From Saprospiraceae bacterium (lineage in GTDB: Bacteria > Bacteroidota > Bacteroidia > Chitinophagales > Saprospiraceae), in contig JADKGI010000016.1 of assembly GCA_016722285.1 (NCBI GenBank), positions 62,001-126,000 of the forward strand: a stretch of DNA of 64,000 bases, read 5' to 3'. Positions 9,494 through 19,335 of this stretch are shown here, piece after piece; position 1 is the first letter of the stretch; every line of letters starts with the position of its first letter. The position numbers were made by a program, and so were the translations under genes. The notes under the pieces were generated by a model. The model saw nothing but the letters and a program-made list of their open reading frames with translations. It did no database searches and had not been told where the DNA came from.

Positions 9494-11167
9494 TGTTTTT
9501 TGACTTCCTTAGTATAGCTTTCCTTCAGCCCTACAGTTCTGTTAAAAACAAAATGATCAGGAGTGCTCTCTATGTCGGTACAAAAATATCCCTGACGCAT
9601 AAACTGATATTGCCTTCCAACTGTAGTATTTTTCAAACTTGCTTCCATTTTAGCATTGTTGACTACACTTAGAGATTTCCTGTTATAATACTCCAGAAAA
9701 TCAACTTCTTCATCTTCTGTCGGATCGGGCATTGTAAATAATCTGTCATAAAGTCTTATATCACAAGATACTGAGTCCGCTGCAGATACCCAGTGCAATG
9801 TTCCTTTTGGTTTGATACCGGAAATATCTTCCCCGGATTTACTATCTGGATAATAGGTTACAAATATGGTTTTTATTTTCCCGTTTTCGTCTTTTTCACA
9901 TCCGGTGCAGTGCAATATATATGCATTCTTAAGTCTAACGTCTGCGCCAGGGGTCATCCTGAAATATTTTGGTGGTGCATCTTCGATAAAATCTTCTCGC
10001 TCAATGTATAATTCTCTGCTGAAAGTCAATTCTCTGCTTCCTGCATCCGGATCTTCCGGGTTGTTTTCTGAAATGAGTTTTTCAGTTTTTCCATCCGGAT
10101 AATTGGTGATTATAACTTTTACAGGATCGATGACTACCATGACTCTTTCAGCTGTTTTATTTAGCTCTTCCCGAACGCAAGCCTCCAGTAGATTTATCTC
10201 GATGGTATTTTCTCTTTTAGCTACACCGACTTTATCACAAAAAGTTCTGATTGCAGCAGGGGGATATCCTCCGTCTCATACCTGATATAGTAGGCATACG
10301 AGGATCGTCCCATCCAGTTACTTTGTTTTCACTGACCAATCTCAGAAGTTTTCGCTTCGAAGTAATCATATACTCCACATTCATACGGGCAAATTCTATC
10401 TGTCGGGAAGGGAAGATTTCAAGTTTCTCTATAAACCAATCGTACAAAGGTCTGTGGTGTATAAACTCCAGAGAGCAAAGAGAATGCGTAATGCCTTCCA
10501 CGGAATCAGACTGTCCGTGTGCAAAATCGTACAAAGGATAGATACACCAGATATCCCCTGTCCGATGGTGATGCTCCTTCTTTATCCTGTAAATAATGGG
10601 GTCTCTCATCAGCATATTGGGTGAAGTCATATCCACATTTGCCCGCAACACCCTTGAACCATCTGCAAATTCTCCATTTTTCATCCGCTCAAACAGATCG
10701 ATATTTTCTTCAATGCTTCTTTTTTTATATGGGCTGTCCACCCCGGGTTCGCCGGGAGTACCCTTCATGGTTGCTATTTCTTCAGGAGTGCTGTCATCCA
10801 CATATGCCAAACCCTTTTTGATCAAAGTGACGGCAAACGAATACAATTGTCCAAAATAATCTGAGGCATAAAGTGGTTTATCATTCCATTCAAAACCCAG
10901 CCATCTTATATCTTTTTGAATACTTTCTACGTACTCAGTTTCTTCAGTTGTAGGATTTGTATCGTCAAATCTCAGATTAGTGCTTCCGCCATATTTTTTT
11001 GCAATCTCAAAATTGATACATATAGCTTTGGCATGACCGATGTGCAGGTATCCATTGGGCTCGGGTGGAAACCTTGTAAGAATACGGCCGGCATGCTTTC
11101 CGGCAGACAGATCATCTTCGATGATTTGTTCTATAAAATTGAGTGAATCTCTTTTCTCTTCTGTCAT
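9490..11167 (-). CDS. glnS: Glutamine--tRNA ligase, one frameshift in this sequence
   Basis: Charges tRNA-Gln with glutamine in the cytoplasm. The N-terminal part carries the class I HIGH motif (PPEPNGYLHIGHAKA), the acceptor-stem region (SRVLRANVDM, RIKKEHHHRTGD) and the KMSKS-like ITSKRKL. After GWDDPRMPTISGMRRR the frame changes at about 10270: the expected GYPPAAIRTFCDKVG continues one frame over, leading into the anticodon-binding beta-barrel ending at 9490. The total of 1678 nt is 559 codons plus one base, so one base is extra or two are missing. It lies 65 bp downstream of argS on the same strand, probably in one transcript. A sequence error is the most likely cause. Confidence 0.93.
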
Positions 11168-11232
11168 TTGTCCTTTTATTCTGTATATTAAATTGTGGCT
11201 TATGGGATTGTATCCTATTCAATTAATCATGT

Positions 11233-13076
11233 TTACATTCTTTCCGGCATTTCTATGCCAAGTAGATTAAATGATTTATACAATACCTGACCTACTTCAT
11301 TGCTTAAATTGACCCTGAATGCTTTTGCTTCTTCAGTCTCTGCATTTAGAATCCGTATATCATGATAAAATCTGTGGAACTCCTTGGCCAGGACATAAGC
11401 GTAATTGGCTATGGATGAGGGCTCATATGTTTCACCAGCAAGCCTGACAACTTCAGGAAAGTTTACTAGCTGTTTGATAAGTGATTTTTCCTGCTCGTGT
11501 ATTTCGGTATAATTCTTATAATCATCTGTCTGCAAATCTGCCGCCTTTCTTTTGATAGACTGAATCCGAACAAAAGCGTTCTGGATGTATGGCCCTGTCT
11601 GGCCCTGCATATCGACAGACTCTTTCGGGTCAAAAATCATTCTTTTTTGTGGCTGTACTTTTATTATAAAAAATTTAAGCGCAGCAAGTCCGATCTGTTT
11701 CAGGATTTCTTCTTGTTTTTCATTGCTCAAAACTGCAATTTCACCTCGTTCCGAGGACATATCTCTTGCCTCTTGAATGACTTCTGCGATAAGATCATCC
11801 GCATCCACAACTGTGCCTTCCCTTGATTTCATTTTCCCGGTAGGCAGATCAATCATACCATATGACAAATGAAATAAACCGTCAGCAAAGGGCTCTTTAA
11901 GTCGTTTTAATATTTCAAATAGGACTTTAAAATGATAATCCTGTTCATCAGCAACCGTATATACCATCTTATCTATGCCATAATCATTATATCTCTGTTG
12001 GGCTGTACCGATATCCTGAGTCATATAAACGGCCGTTCCGTCACTTCTCAATACTATTTTTTATCCATTCCGGCATCCTCCAGATCCACCCAGACACTCC
12101 CGTCATCAAGTCTGTAAAATACCCCTTTATCTAATCCTTCATCCACCGCTTTTTTGCCCAAAAGATATGTTTCTGATTCATAATACAGAGTATCAAAAGA
12201 AACGCCAAGCGCTTGATAAGTGATATCAAATCCTTCGTACACCCATTGATTCATTTGCTTCCACAGTGCCATGATCTCAGGTGATCCCGACTCCCAATCC
12301 AGAAGCATTTGTTTTGCTTCAGTGCCCAGTTGGCTGTTTTCATTAAAATACCTGTTTTTATAGTCCGAAAAAAAAGATGCTTTGTCTCCATTCCCTTCTT
12401 TATTCGATTCATAAAATTTTAAACCTGAATCCGAATTCTGAAAAACTGCATACTCTTCCTGAAAGGCCTTTTCAAACATGACGTAAAAATCACCAACAAA
12501 ATGGTCTCCTTTAATTCCGGATGATGCCGGTGTCTGGCCTTTTCCAAATTTTTTCCATGCCAGCATACTTTTACAGATAGCGATTCCTCTGTCATTGATG
12601 ACCTGGGTTTTTATAACTTCATAGCCATTTGCTTCAAGGATTTTGCTGCATGACCATCCCAAAAGTATGTTTCTGATATGACCAAGGTGAAGTGGTTTGT
12701 TGGTATTGGGGGAAGAGAATTCAACCATAACCTTTTTACCATTCAATGGTTTGTAACCATAACGGTCATTCATTGTAATTGCAGAAAAAACAACCTGCCA
12801 AAACGAGTCTATAAATGTAAAATTAATAAAACCCTGAACTGTCTCAAAATCCCTGATTATGGTTGCATTAGCCACCATCCATTGTCCTAATTTATCTCCG
12901 ATTTCCTTCGGGGATTTTTTAATTATTTTGACTAACGGAAAAATTACAATAGTATAATCGCCCTTAAATTCCTTTCTGGTTTCATTGATTGTTACTTCAT
13001 CAGGATGGATATCCAGATCAAAACAATTTTTGATTCCTTCTACAAATTTCAACTTAACATCACACAGAAAATCCAT
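11233..13076 (-). CDS. argS: Arginine--tRNA ligase, one frameshift in this sequence
   Basis: Charges tRNA-Arg with arginine; this is an essential cytoplasmic enzyme. The N-terminal additional domain is followed by the HIGH motif (NKPLHLGHIRN, about residue 130) and, in the second part, the KMSKS-like KMKSREGTVV and the helical anticodon-binding DALR domain ending GIEMPERM. The first frame stops at MDKK-TAG, and the next frame continues ..LRSDGTAVYMTQDIGTA. The break is at an A6 run (minus strand; 12057-12062), where A7 would restore the frame. The 1844 nt are 614 codons plus two bases, fitting one missing base. This is a homopolymer deletion in an essential gene, so a sequencing error is likely. 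Confidence 0.95.
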
Positions 13077-13105
13077 CTAAGTACTCTGTTTTTCAAATAA
13101 ATGCA

Positions 13106-13113
13106 CAAAAGTA
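13106..13113 (-). promoter_or_regulatory. Bacteroidota -7 element for argS
   Basis: On the minus strand this reads TACTTTTG, a TAnnTTTG match, 29 bp before the argS start. It sits in the 306-bp divergent gap shared with the PAP2 gene. Confidence 0.45.
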
Positions 13114-13325
13114 CAAAAAGCAGTCATATTATTCAGTGAGAACTCTATTTATGTTTACCCAGAAAATGTTTAGTTCAAAAGAAAATCAAATCAAATAATC
13201 ACATTTACATTAGAATGCATATGTAGAAGCAAGTATTACATAAATTTATAATAAACTACTAATAATTGTCAAATATTATACAAAAATATTTGGAAATATT
13301 TGCTTATATATACATAATTTCTGAT

Positions 13326-13333
13326 TAGATTTG
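13326..13333 (+). promoter_or_regulatory. Promoter of the PAP2 lipoprotein gene
   Basis: TAGATTTG is a TAnnTTTG match 49 bp before the start codon. A TTTG at 13299-13302 lies 23 bp further upstream as a possible -33 element, the same spacing as at tRNA-His. The rest of this divergent 306-bp gap holds only the argS promoter. Confidence 0.5.
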
Positions 13334-13382
13334 CGACGTTTTTATTTCCGAAAACATTTCGATTAATTTAAATTCCTTTCCA

Positions 13383-14777
13383 ATGGGTAATTGTACTAAG
13401 TTTTTATTTGCTTTAATTGTATCCCTTGCTTTTTTCAGTTCATGTAAGAAGGATATACAGGACGATTCCTCCATTTCAGAAAATTCTGTCAACAAGTTTG
13501 ATTATAAAATAGTTTTTGAGTGGAATAATCTTTGGATGGAAATAGAGAGACATGCTGTTGGTTACAGACCTTGCCCTACGGCCAATGCGTTAGGATATCT
13601 GGGTTTAGCAAATTATGAGGCATGTGTATCCGGAATGCCTGAATATGCTTCGCTTGCAAGCCGCTATCAGGGACTTAAATTACCTCAAACTTTTGCTAAT
13701 CAGGAATACCACTGGCCGACAGTAATAAATGCAGTAAATAACTATCTTTACAGCAGGTTACTTCCGGAAGTTGACAAAACTTTATATACGAAAATCAAAG
13801 AGCTCGCTGAAAAAAATGAAAAATTATATCTCGAGTCTGCCGGACAGGAAGTATTTTTAAGATCAAAGAATCATGGAGAGGCTGTAGCTGCAGCTTTTTG
13901 GGATTGGATGAAAACAGATCCGGCTACGTTTGATGGCTATAAAGATCCTTTTAAAGAAAACAACTGGAGAGACAAGCTGAAAGAGCCGGGGGCATGGACT
14001 CCTACCGTTCCAGGACCTGGTGAAGGTATGTTTCCATACTGGGGCAAAGGGAGGACTATGGCTATCAAAGAAGATATGAAAGTCTGCAAAGACTATAAAC
14101 AGTATATAGGAAATTATAGTGAAAATCCCGGATCAACTTTATACACACAGGCTGTTGAAGTAATGGCTCAAAACACGCCATCTCTTTCTTATCAGACAGA
14201 ATGGCTGGGTGAGTTCTGGAGTGATGATCTTGTTGGTCTTACATTCTCACCGCCTACCCGATCTATAGCTATTGCTAACCAGGTGTACGAAAAAGAAAAA
14301 GCTTCTCTACAGGATGCCCTTGTTGCTAATGCAAAAGTAGGTATGGCGCTGCACGACGCGGCTATTGGCTGTTGGAATTCAAAGTATATTTACAATATAG
14401 AAAGACCGGAATCGTATATAAAAAGACTTATAGACCCAAGCTGGGAACCCAACCTTGAAAATCCACTAACAGGTGATAAAGGTATTTCACCGTCATTTCC
14501 TTCATATCCATCCGGGCACGCCACTTTTGCTGCTGCAGCGAGTGAAGCTCTAGCAAGTGTATTTGGATACTCCTATGGCATGACAGATAACTGCCACAGG
14601 AACAGAACAGAATTCTCAGGATATCCCAGGACTTTCAGCAGCTTTTATGAGATGGCGTTAGAGAGTGCCTGGTCACGTATTCCATTGGGAGTTCACTATA
14701 GAATGGACTCTGAAGAAGGAGTAAGATACGGAACCGAAATAGGAAGAGTAGTAAACAGACTTCCCTGGAAAAAATAG
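13383..14777 (+). CDS. PAP2 / vanadium haloperoxidase-like lipoprotein
   Basis: The 464-residue protein has a lipoprotein signal (lipobox FFSSC) and all three parts of the PAP2/vanadium-haloperoxidase active site in order: K334-X6-R341-P, P376-S-G-H379, and S431-R-X5-H438-X3-D442. The large domain before the motifs resembles the helical bundle of vanadium haloperoxidases rather than small lipid phosphatases. It is therefore either a vanadate-dependent haloperoxidase or an acid phosphatase, anchored in the envelope. The sequence alone cannot decide. Secondary homologues in Bacteroidota are annotated both ways. It leads a plus-strand run continuing to 18224. Confidence 0.9.
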   Translation: MGNCTKFLFALIVSLAFFSSCKKDIQDDSSISENSVNKFDYKIVFEWNNLWMEIERHAVGYRPCPTANALGYLGLANYEACVSGMPEYASLASRYQGLKLPQTFANQEYHWPTVINAVNNYLYSRLLPEVDKTLYTKIKELAEKNEKLYLESAGQEVFLRSKNHGEAVAAAFWDWMKTDPATFDGYKDPFKENNWRDKLKEPGAWTPTVPGPGEGMFPYWGKGRTMAIKEDMKVCKDYKQYIGNYSENPGSTLYTQAVEVMAQNTPSLSYQTEWLGEFWSDDLVGLTFSPPTRSIAIANQVYEKEKASLQDALVANAKVGMALHDAAIGCWNSKYIYNIERPESYIKRLIDPSWEPNLENPLTGDKGISPSFPSYPSGHATFAAAASEALASVFGYSYGMTDNCHRNRTEFSGYPRTFSSFYEMALESAWSRIPLGVHYRMDSEEGVRYGTEIGRVVNRLPWKK

Positions 14778-14839
14778 AAAAAATATGTTTTAATGAATGG
14801 TCTGCATCAGGCCCTTTTTCATTTGAATAAAATCCTGCC

Positions 14840-15319
14840 ATGATCAAGATCAATATACTGACAATAATTGTTGCAGTATTTTGTTTTAATTCCTGTAAGA
14901 ATGATCAAACATCACTGGTAAAATCCGGAGTGGAAGAAGTAAAGGAAAACTATGGCACTGGCCAAACCTCACGGACTTACACCAGAATAAATGGTAAAAT
15001 TGAAGGTAAGATGACTGACTACTATCCTTCAGGAGCCATCAAAGCAGAAAGATATTTTAAAAACGACCAACAGGATAGTAAAACCACTATTTATTATGAA
15101 AACGGGTCTATCAAAGAAGTCCAATATTATGCAATGGGTCTGAAAAATGGAGGTGACACTTTATTTTACGAATCGGGCAAACTTCAGTATGTCAGCGAAT
15201 TTAAGGGTGAGAAAAAAAACGGATACCTGCGCAAATGGGGAGAGTCAGGTACTTTGATCTATGAAGCCAAATTTATCATGGACTCCCTGATAGAAGTAGA
15301 GGGAAAATCTGTTAAATAA
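14840..15319 (+). CDS. MORN-repeat (YwqK-like) lipoprotein
   Basis: The 159 residues begin with a lipoprotein signal (lipobox FNSC, Cys19). From about residue 50 they carry at least four repeats of about 22 residues of the 'G....YYPSGAIKAERYFKNDQ' type, the MORN_2 pattern of the YwqK family ('toxin-antitoxin system YwqK family antitoxin' in databases, a name with weak functional basis). It is probably surface or periplasmic. It follows the PAP2 gene after 62 bp and precedes a small membrane protein by 11 bp. Confidence 0.85.
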   Translation: MIKINILTIIVAVFCFNSCKNDQTSLVKSGVEEVKENYGTGQTSRTYTRINGKIEGKMTDYYPSGAIKAERYFKNDQQDSKTTIYYENGSIKEVQYYAMGLKNGGDTLFYESGKLQYVSEFKGEKKNGYLRKWGESGTLIYEAKFIMDSLIEVEGKSVK

Positions 15320-15330
15320 TAATTGTAATA

Positions 15331-15702
15331 ATGAAAGCGATACTTCAGATTAATGCAGTAATCGAGATATTGGCAGGTTTTGTACTACTATTCAACCCTC
15401 AATTGCTGCTATATAATGCAAACCCCGAGCTTCAAGGTATAGCTGTGGCAAAACTATATGGTATTTGCGCCTTCTGTTTTGGTCTGATAACACATATAGT
15501 AAGCAAACAATTTGTATATAATCTTATGTTCAAACGGATAATTCTGGTTGTCATCACCTTTCATTTTGTAGTTGCGCTGTATATATTTTCATTATACAAC
15601 CAAAGCATTACACCACATCCGGGTGCTGCCATTTTACACGCATCACTGGCAGGAATATTTATCCTGATCTACTTAAAAAATATGCAGAAATTTTCACTAT
15701 AA
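15331..15702 (+). CDS. Small four-helix membrane protein
   Basis: This 123-residue protein has four predicted membrane helices (about 5-23, 40-60, 68-90, 98-117) and no catalytic motif. It sits 11 bp after the MORN lipoprotein and 1 bp before the TesB gene, so it is almost certainly co-transcribed with them. No named family was recognised. Confidence 0.8.
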   Translation: MKAILQINAVIEILAGFVLLFNPQLLLYNANPELQGIAVAKLYGICAFCFGLITHIVSKQFVYNLMFKRIILVVITFHFVVALYIFSLYNQSITPHPGAAILHASLAGIFILIYLKNMQKFSL

Positions 15703-15703
15703 A

Positions 15704-16558
15704 ATGAGTCAGTTACCTGGGTTATTAAAAATATTAAACCTGAAAAATATCGGGGAAAATGAATTTCAGGGCACAAATCTGTTGATTGGAAGCCCGAATG
15801 TATATGGAGGCCAGGTTTTGGCGCAAGCTATTGTGGCGGCAAATAATACAACTCACGATGATAAAATATTACATTCCATCCATTCCTATTTTATAAATCC
15901 TGGAGATAACAAAGAAGAAATAGTTTATAAAGTTGAAGTAGTGAAGGACGGAAAGTCATTTAATACAAGGCGAGTAGTCGCTTCACAATTTGGAAGAGAT
16001 ATTTTTATTCTTTCCGCATCATATCATATGCCGGAAAACGGGATCGAACATCAGGATATCATGCCAAATGTAGCAAGACCGGAATCATTGACTTCATTTT
16101 CTGACCTTTTTACCGAGTATGCAGCCAAGCTTAACATTCAGCCACGAGGCATATTTGCTCCTGACGGTCCCTTTATTTTTCATCCGGTCGAACATTATGA
16201 TCCTTTTAATCCCAGAATAAGGCCAGCATTAAACCACACCTGGTTTAAAACCAATGGCGCATTACCGGTAGATGCCAGACTACACCAAACTGCTTTGGCG
16301 TATGCTTCTGATTTCAATTTGCTGGTTACCGCCCTCTTTCCGCATGGTATGTCCTTTTTTACGACTCGCATGCAAATTGCCAGCCTTGACCATGCTATGT
16401 GGTTTCACAGGCCGGTAAAAACTGATGAATGGCTGTTGTATGTAGTTCAAAGCAGCAATGCTAATGAAGGCCGTGCATTTTGTTCGGGCAAGATATTCAG
16501 TAAAGATGGGACTTTGGTAGCAAGTACAGCCCAGGAGGGTCTTATCAGGAAGCTATAG
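15704..16558 (+). CDS. tesB: Acyl-CoA thioesterase II
   Basis: Hydrolyses acyl-CoA to free fatty acid and CoA in the cytoplasm. The 284 residues form a double hot-dog fold typical of TesB: GSPNVYGGQVLAQAIVAA near the start, SIHSYFINPGD, and the C-terminal half with SLDHAMWFHRP and GRAFCSGKIFSKDGTLVASTAQEGL, which matches the diagnostic end of the family. The length is usual (about 285). It follows the membrane protein by 1 bp. A 142-bp gap separates it from the ATP-grasp gene. Confidence 0.95.
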   Translation: MSQLPGLLKILNLKNIGENEFQGTNLLIGSPNVYGGQVLAQAIVAANNTTHDDKILHSIHSYFINPGDNKEEIVYKVEVVKDGKSFNTRRVVASQFGRDIFILSASYHMPENGIEHQDIMPNVARPESLTSFSDLFTEYAAKLNIQPRGIFAPDGPFIFHPVEHYDPFNPRIRPALNHTWFKTNGALPVDARLHQTALAYASDFNLLVTALFPHGMSFFTTRMQIASLDHAMWFHRPVKTDEWLLYVVQSSNANEGRAFCSGKIFSKDGTLVASTAQEGLIRKL

Positions 16559-16700
16559 ATACACTTCTCTATATATTTTAAGCGAGAACCAAAATTCAAA
16601 TAATTTTAATCAGAACACAACATGATGGTAATCATATTCTGATATTGTCTAAATTGGCTACATTCGCTTTCGGATAAGCAAAGTATTTCTTTAAATAATT

Positions 16701-18224
16701 TTGTCATTACAATTGTCAGCCAATTTATATATAGATAATTTATTTCATTCACTTCAGGAGCAGTTTATTGATCAATATGCAAAAATATTCAATAATGATC
16801 TTGAAGCTCGTTCTGTTGTTGTCATACCCAGTCTCACCCTGGATCATCAGATATTATCAAAAATAAGAGGTCATTTCTACTATGAGGAAAGAATATTATG
16901 TATGCTTATGCTTTTGCGACTTCCGGAAACCAGACTTACATTAGTGACAAGCATACCTATCTCACCACTTATAATAGACTACTATTTACACATGATGCCA
17001 GGTATCACGTCACATCATGCGCGGAACAGATTAACACTTCTGAGCTGCTATGATGCATCAAATATACCACTTACAGAAAAAGTATTGAGAAGGCCAAGAC
17101 TAATAAACAGAATCCGCAAGAGTATAAATAATGGAGACCCAGGTCATCTCATGTTTTTTAATGTCACAGAAGCTGAAAAAGAGCTGGCAGCAAGGCTAAA
17201 TCTACCCATATATGGTTGTGATCCCGCACTTAGTTATATCGGATCTAAGAGTGGTTCGAGAGCTATTTTTAAGGAATGCAACATTCTCACTCCTGCAGGT
17301 TTTGAGAATCTCATTACTGAGGGTGACATCGTGAATGCTTTGTATGAACTCAAAAAGGCAAAGCCAAAGCTTCAAAAAGCTGTCATTAAAATGAACGATG
17401 GTTTTTCAGGAGATGGCAATGCCGTTTTTTATTATAATAATTCGCCATCAGATCTTTCCCAATTGAAAGGCTGGATAAAACTCAATCTTAAAAAAGAGAC
17501 CAAAATAGTAGCCAAAAAACTGAAATTTGATAATTTCCTGGAAAAAATGGAAGAAATGGGTGGTATAGTTGAAGAGTTTTTAATTGGCGAAATCACAACA
17601 TCACCCTCGGTACAAATCAGGATAAACCCCTTGGGTGAATTATGCGTCATATCTACACATGATCAGGTCCTGGGTGGCGAGAGCGGACAGGTGTTTATAG
17701 GTGCCACATTCCCTGCCAGCGTAGAGTATGCAGTTGAACTAAGTGAAATCAGTTTGAAATTAGCTGAAAAAATGAGGGATAAGGGAGTCCTTGGACGATT
17801 TGGAATTGATTTTATGAGTATAAAGGAGCCAGGTGGCTGGCATCATTACGCAATAGAAATCAACCTTAGAAAAGGCGGTACTACCCATCCCTTTCTGATG
17901 CTTCAATTTCTTACTAATGGCACTTATCATTCAGACAAAGGAGAATATCATTTAAATGACGGCACTACAAGGTTTTATTTTGCCACAGACAACCTCCAGA
18001 AAGAACAATACAAAGGTTTAACACCACCTGACTTGCTTGATATAGTCATTTATCATGGACTCCATTTTGACCACTCACAAGAAGAAGGTGTTATGTTTCA
18101 CCTTATCAGTTCTTTATCCCAATTTGGCAAGCTAGGTTTGGTAAGCATAGGCAAGACACCGGAGAGAGCCATGGCATACTATCATAAAGTCATATCAGTA
18201 CTGGATAAGGAAACAGAATGTTAA
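16701..18224 (+). CDS. PGM1-like ATP-grasp peptide ligase
   Basis: The 507-residue protein resembles 'peptide ligase PGM1-related' ATP-grasp enzymes. It has an N-terminal Rossmann-like part with PSLTLD and a switch region YYEERILCMLMLLRLP, a central lid region (KMNDGFSGDGNAVF, about residues 231-245), the acidic segment VEEFLIGEITTSPSVQI, and the metal-binding C-terminal motif GRFGIDFM..HYAIEINLRKGGTTHP. It should join a carboxylate to an amine with ATP. PGM1 itself makes the peptide part of pheganomycin. The in-frame start is TTG at 16701, because a TAA lies at 16692. The stop overlaps the convergent yebC stop by 4 bp. The substrate is unknown. Confidence 0.82.
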   Translation: MSLQLSANLYIDNLFHSLQEQFIDQYAKIFNNDLEARSVVVIPSLTLDHQILSKIRGHFYYEERILCMLMLLRLPETRLTLVTSIPISPLIIDYYLHMMPGITSHHARNRLTLLSCYDASNIPLTEKVLRRPRLINRIRKSINNGDPGHLMFFNVTEAEKELAARLNLPIYGCDPALSYIGSKSGSRAIFKECNILTPAGFENLITEGDIVNALYELKKAKPKLQKAVIKMNDGFSGDGNAVFYYNNSPSDLSQLKGWIKLNLKKETKIVAKKLKFDNFLEKMEEMGGIVEEFLIGEITTSPSVQIRINPLGELCVISTHDQVLGGESGQVFIGATFPASVEYAVELSEISLKLAEKMRDKGVLGRFGIDFMSIKEPGGWHHYAIEINLRKGGTTHPFLMLQFLTNGTYHSDKGEYHLNDGTTRFYFATDNLQKEQYKGLTPPDLLDIVIYHGLHFDHSQEEGVMFHLISSLSQFGKLGLVSIGKTPERAMAYYHKVISVLDKETEC

Positions 18225-18931
18225 GCCAGATTAGTAAAAACAGCCTGAACGTCATCATCTTCATCGAGCTTGTCTAAAAGTTTTTCGATGTCTATCATTT
18301 GTTCATCCGTAAACTCTACCGGAGTGGTCGGTATCCGCTGCAGATTGGCCTTCGTGATAGCAATATCTTTTTCTTCAATGCCTTTTGTCAATGTTCCAAA
18401 ATTTGTATAATCACCATAAGCATAAATGGTATTATCGTCAATTTCAAAACTTTCCAAACCATAATCTATCATTTCAAGTTCGAAGTCTTCCAGATCCAGA
18501 TCTTCAGGTTTTTCAAATTCAACCATAGTTTTGCGATCAAACATGAATTCGAGCGAACCTGTTTGTACCAAGGTTCCACCGGATTTATTGAAGTAGGATT
18601 TTACATTTGCTACTGTTCTGGTGGTGTTGTCCGTAGCACATTCTACAAAAACAAGAACTCCATGCGGACCCTTTCCTTCATAATTTACCTCAGAATAGTC
18701 TTCTGCATCCTTGCCGGCTGCCCTTTTGATAGCATTGTCAACATTATCTTTTGGCATGTTGGCTGCCTTGGCTGCCTGAATAGCCAATCTTAATTTTGAA
18801 TTGGTTTCAGGATCCGGACCTCCTTCCTTAGCAGCTATGGTAATGGCTCTGGAAACTTTTGGAAAAACCCTTGACATAGTAGCCCATCTTTTTTCTTTGG
18901 CGGCCCTGCGATATTCGAATGCTCTACCCAT
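18221..18931 (-). CDS. YebC/PmpR family protein
   Basis: The 236-residue cytoplasmic protein matches YebC: MGRAFEYRRAAKEKRWATMSRVF at the start (where most relatives have GHSKW), ARAITIAAKEGGPDPETNSKLRLAIQAAKAANMPKDNV, and the conserved YEGKGPHGVLVFVECATDN. The family was described as transcription factors, and more recent work links it to relief of ribosome stalling at polyproline. It is the last gene before tRNA-Ser, separated by about 170 bp and a strong terminator. Confidence 0.95.
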   Translation of the reverse strand: MGRAFEYRRAAKEKRWATMSRVFPKVSRAITIAAKEGGPDPETNSKLRLAIQAAKAANMPKDNVDNAIKRAAGKDAEDYSEVNYEGKGPHGVLVFVECATDNTTRTVANVKSYFNKSGGTLVQTGSLEFMFDRKTMVEFEKPEDLDLEDFELEMIDYGLESFEIDDNTIYAYGDYTNFGTLTKGIEEKDIAITKANLQRIPTTPVEFTDEQMIDIEKLLDKLDEDDDVQAVFTNLA

Positions 18932-19056
18932 GGGAGATATTTTTATACTTTAATTATTCGTTTTTAATTACTTAGGTACATGCTTTCAAATCATAAAAGT
19001 AAGGCATTTTTTGGTTGAAATTGATCATACCTAAACAATTACATCCATTTTTAAAT

Positions 19057-19095
19057 AAAAAAGCATCTTATAAGCGGGCTTACAGGATGCTTTTT
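19057..19095 (-). terminator. Rho-independent terminator after tRNA-Ser
   Basis: This is an 18-bp stem with two G:U-type pairs (arms 19058-19075 and 19078-19095) flanked by A and T runs. It lies directly 3' of the tRNA on the minus strand. Its symmetry would allow it to work in both directions. Confidence 0.8.
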
Positions 19096-19100
19096 ATTTG

Positions 19101-19188
19101 CGGAAGAGGAGGGATTCGAACCCCCGGTACCCTCACAGGTACGCCGGTTTTCAAGACCGGTGCATTCAACCAGCTCTGCCACTCTTCC
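19101..19188 (-). tRNA. tRNA-Ser (UGA)
   Basis: The 88-nt cloverleaf on the minus strand has acceptor stem GGAAGAG/CTCTTCC, discriminator G, anticodon TGA at 19153-19151 in the loop CTTGAAA, a long variable arm (the serine hallmark) and a GGTTCGAATCC T-arm. No CCA is encoded. A TACTTTTG promoter element lies 24 bp upstream. Confidence 0.96.
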
Positions 19189-19211
19189 ATAGGCTTTCTT
19201 CTAAAGCGACG

Positions 19212-19219
19212 CAAAAGTA
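19212..19219 (-). promoter_or_regulatory. Bacteroidota -7 element for tRNA-Ser
   Basis: On the minus strand this reads TACTTTTG, a TAnnTTTG match, 24 bp before the tRNA 5' end. Confidence 0.5.
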
Positions 19220-19252
19220 AACATTCTTTTCAAAACGGGAAATTATTTCCCT

Positions 19253-19290
19253 AAAAAACAAAAAAGTAGGCTCACTTTTGAACCTACTTC
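19253..19290 (-). terminator. Rho-independent terminator of the Crp/Fnr gene
   Basis: The 7-bp arms AAGTAGG / CCTACTT (19264-19270, 19283-19289) are followed on the minus strand by a T-rich tract. It lies about 45 bp after the stop of the regulator gene. Confidence 0.7.
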
Positions 19291-19335
19291 TTAACTAAAT
19301 TTCAGGTATAACTAAATTATGAAAAAACTAACAAA

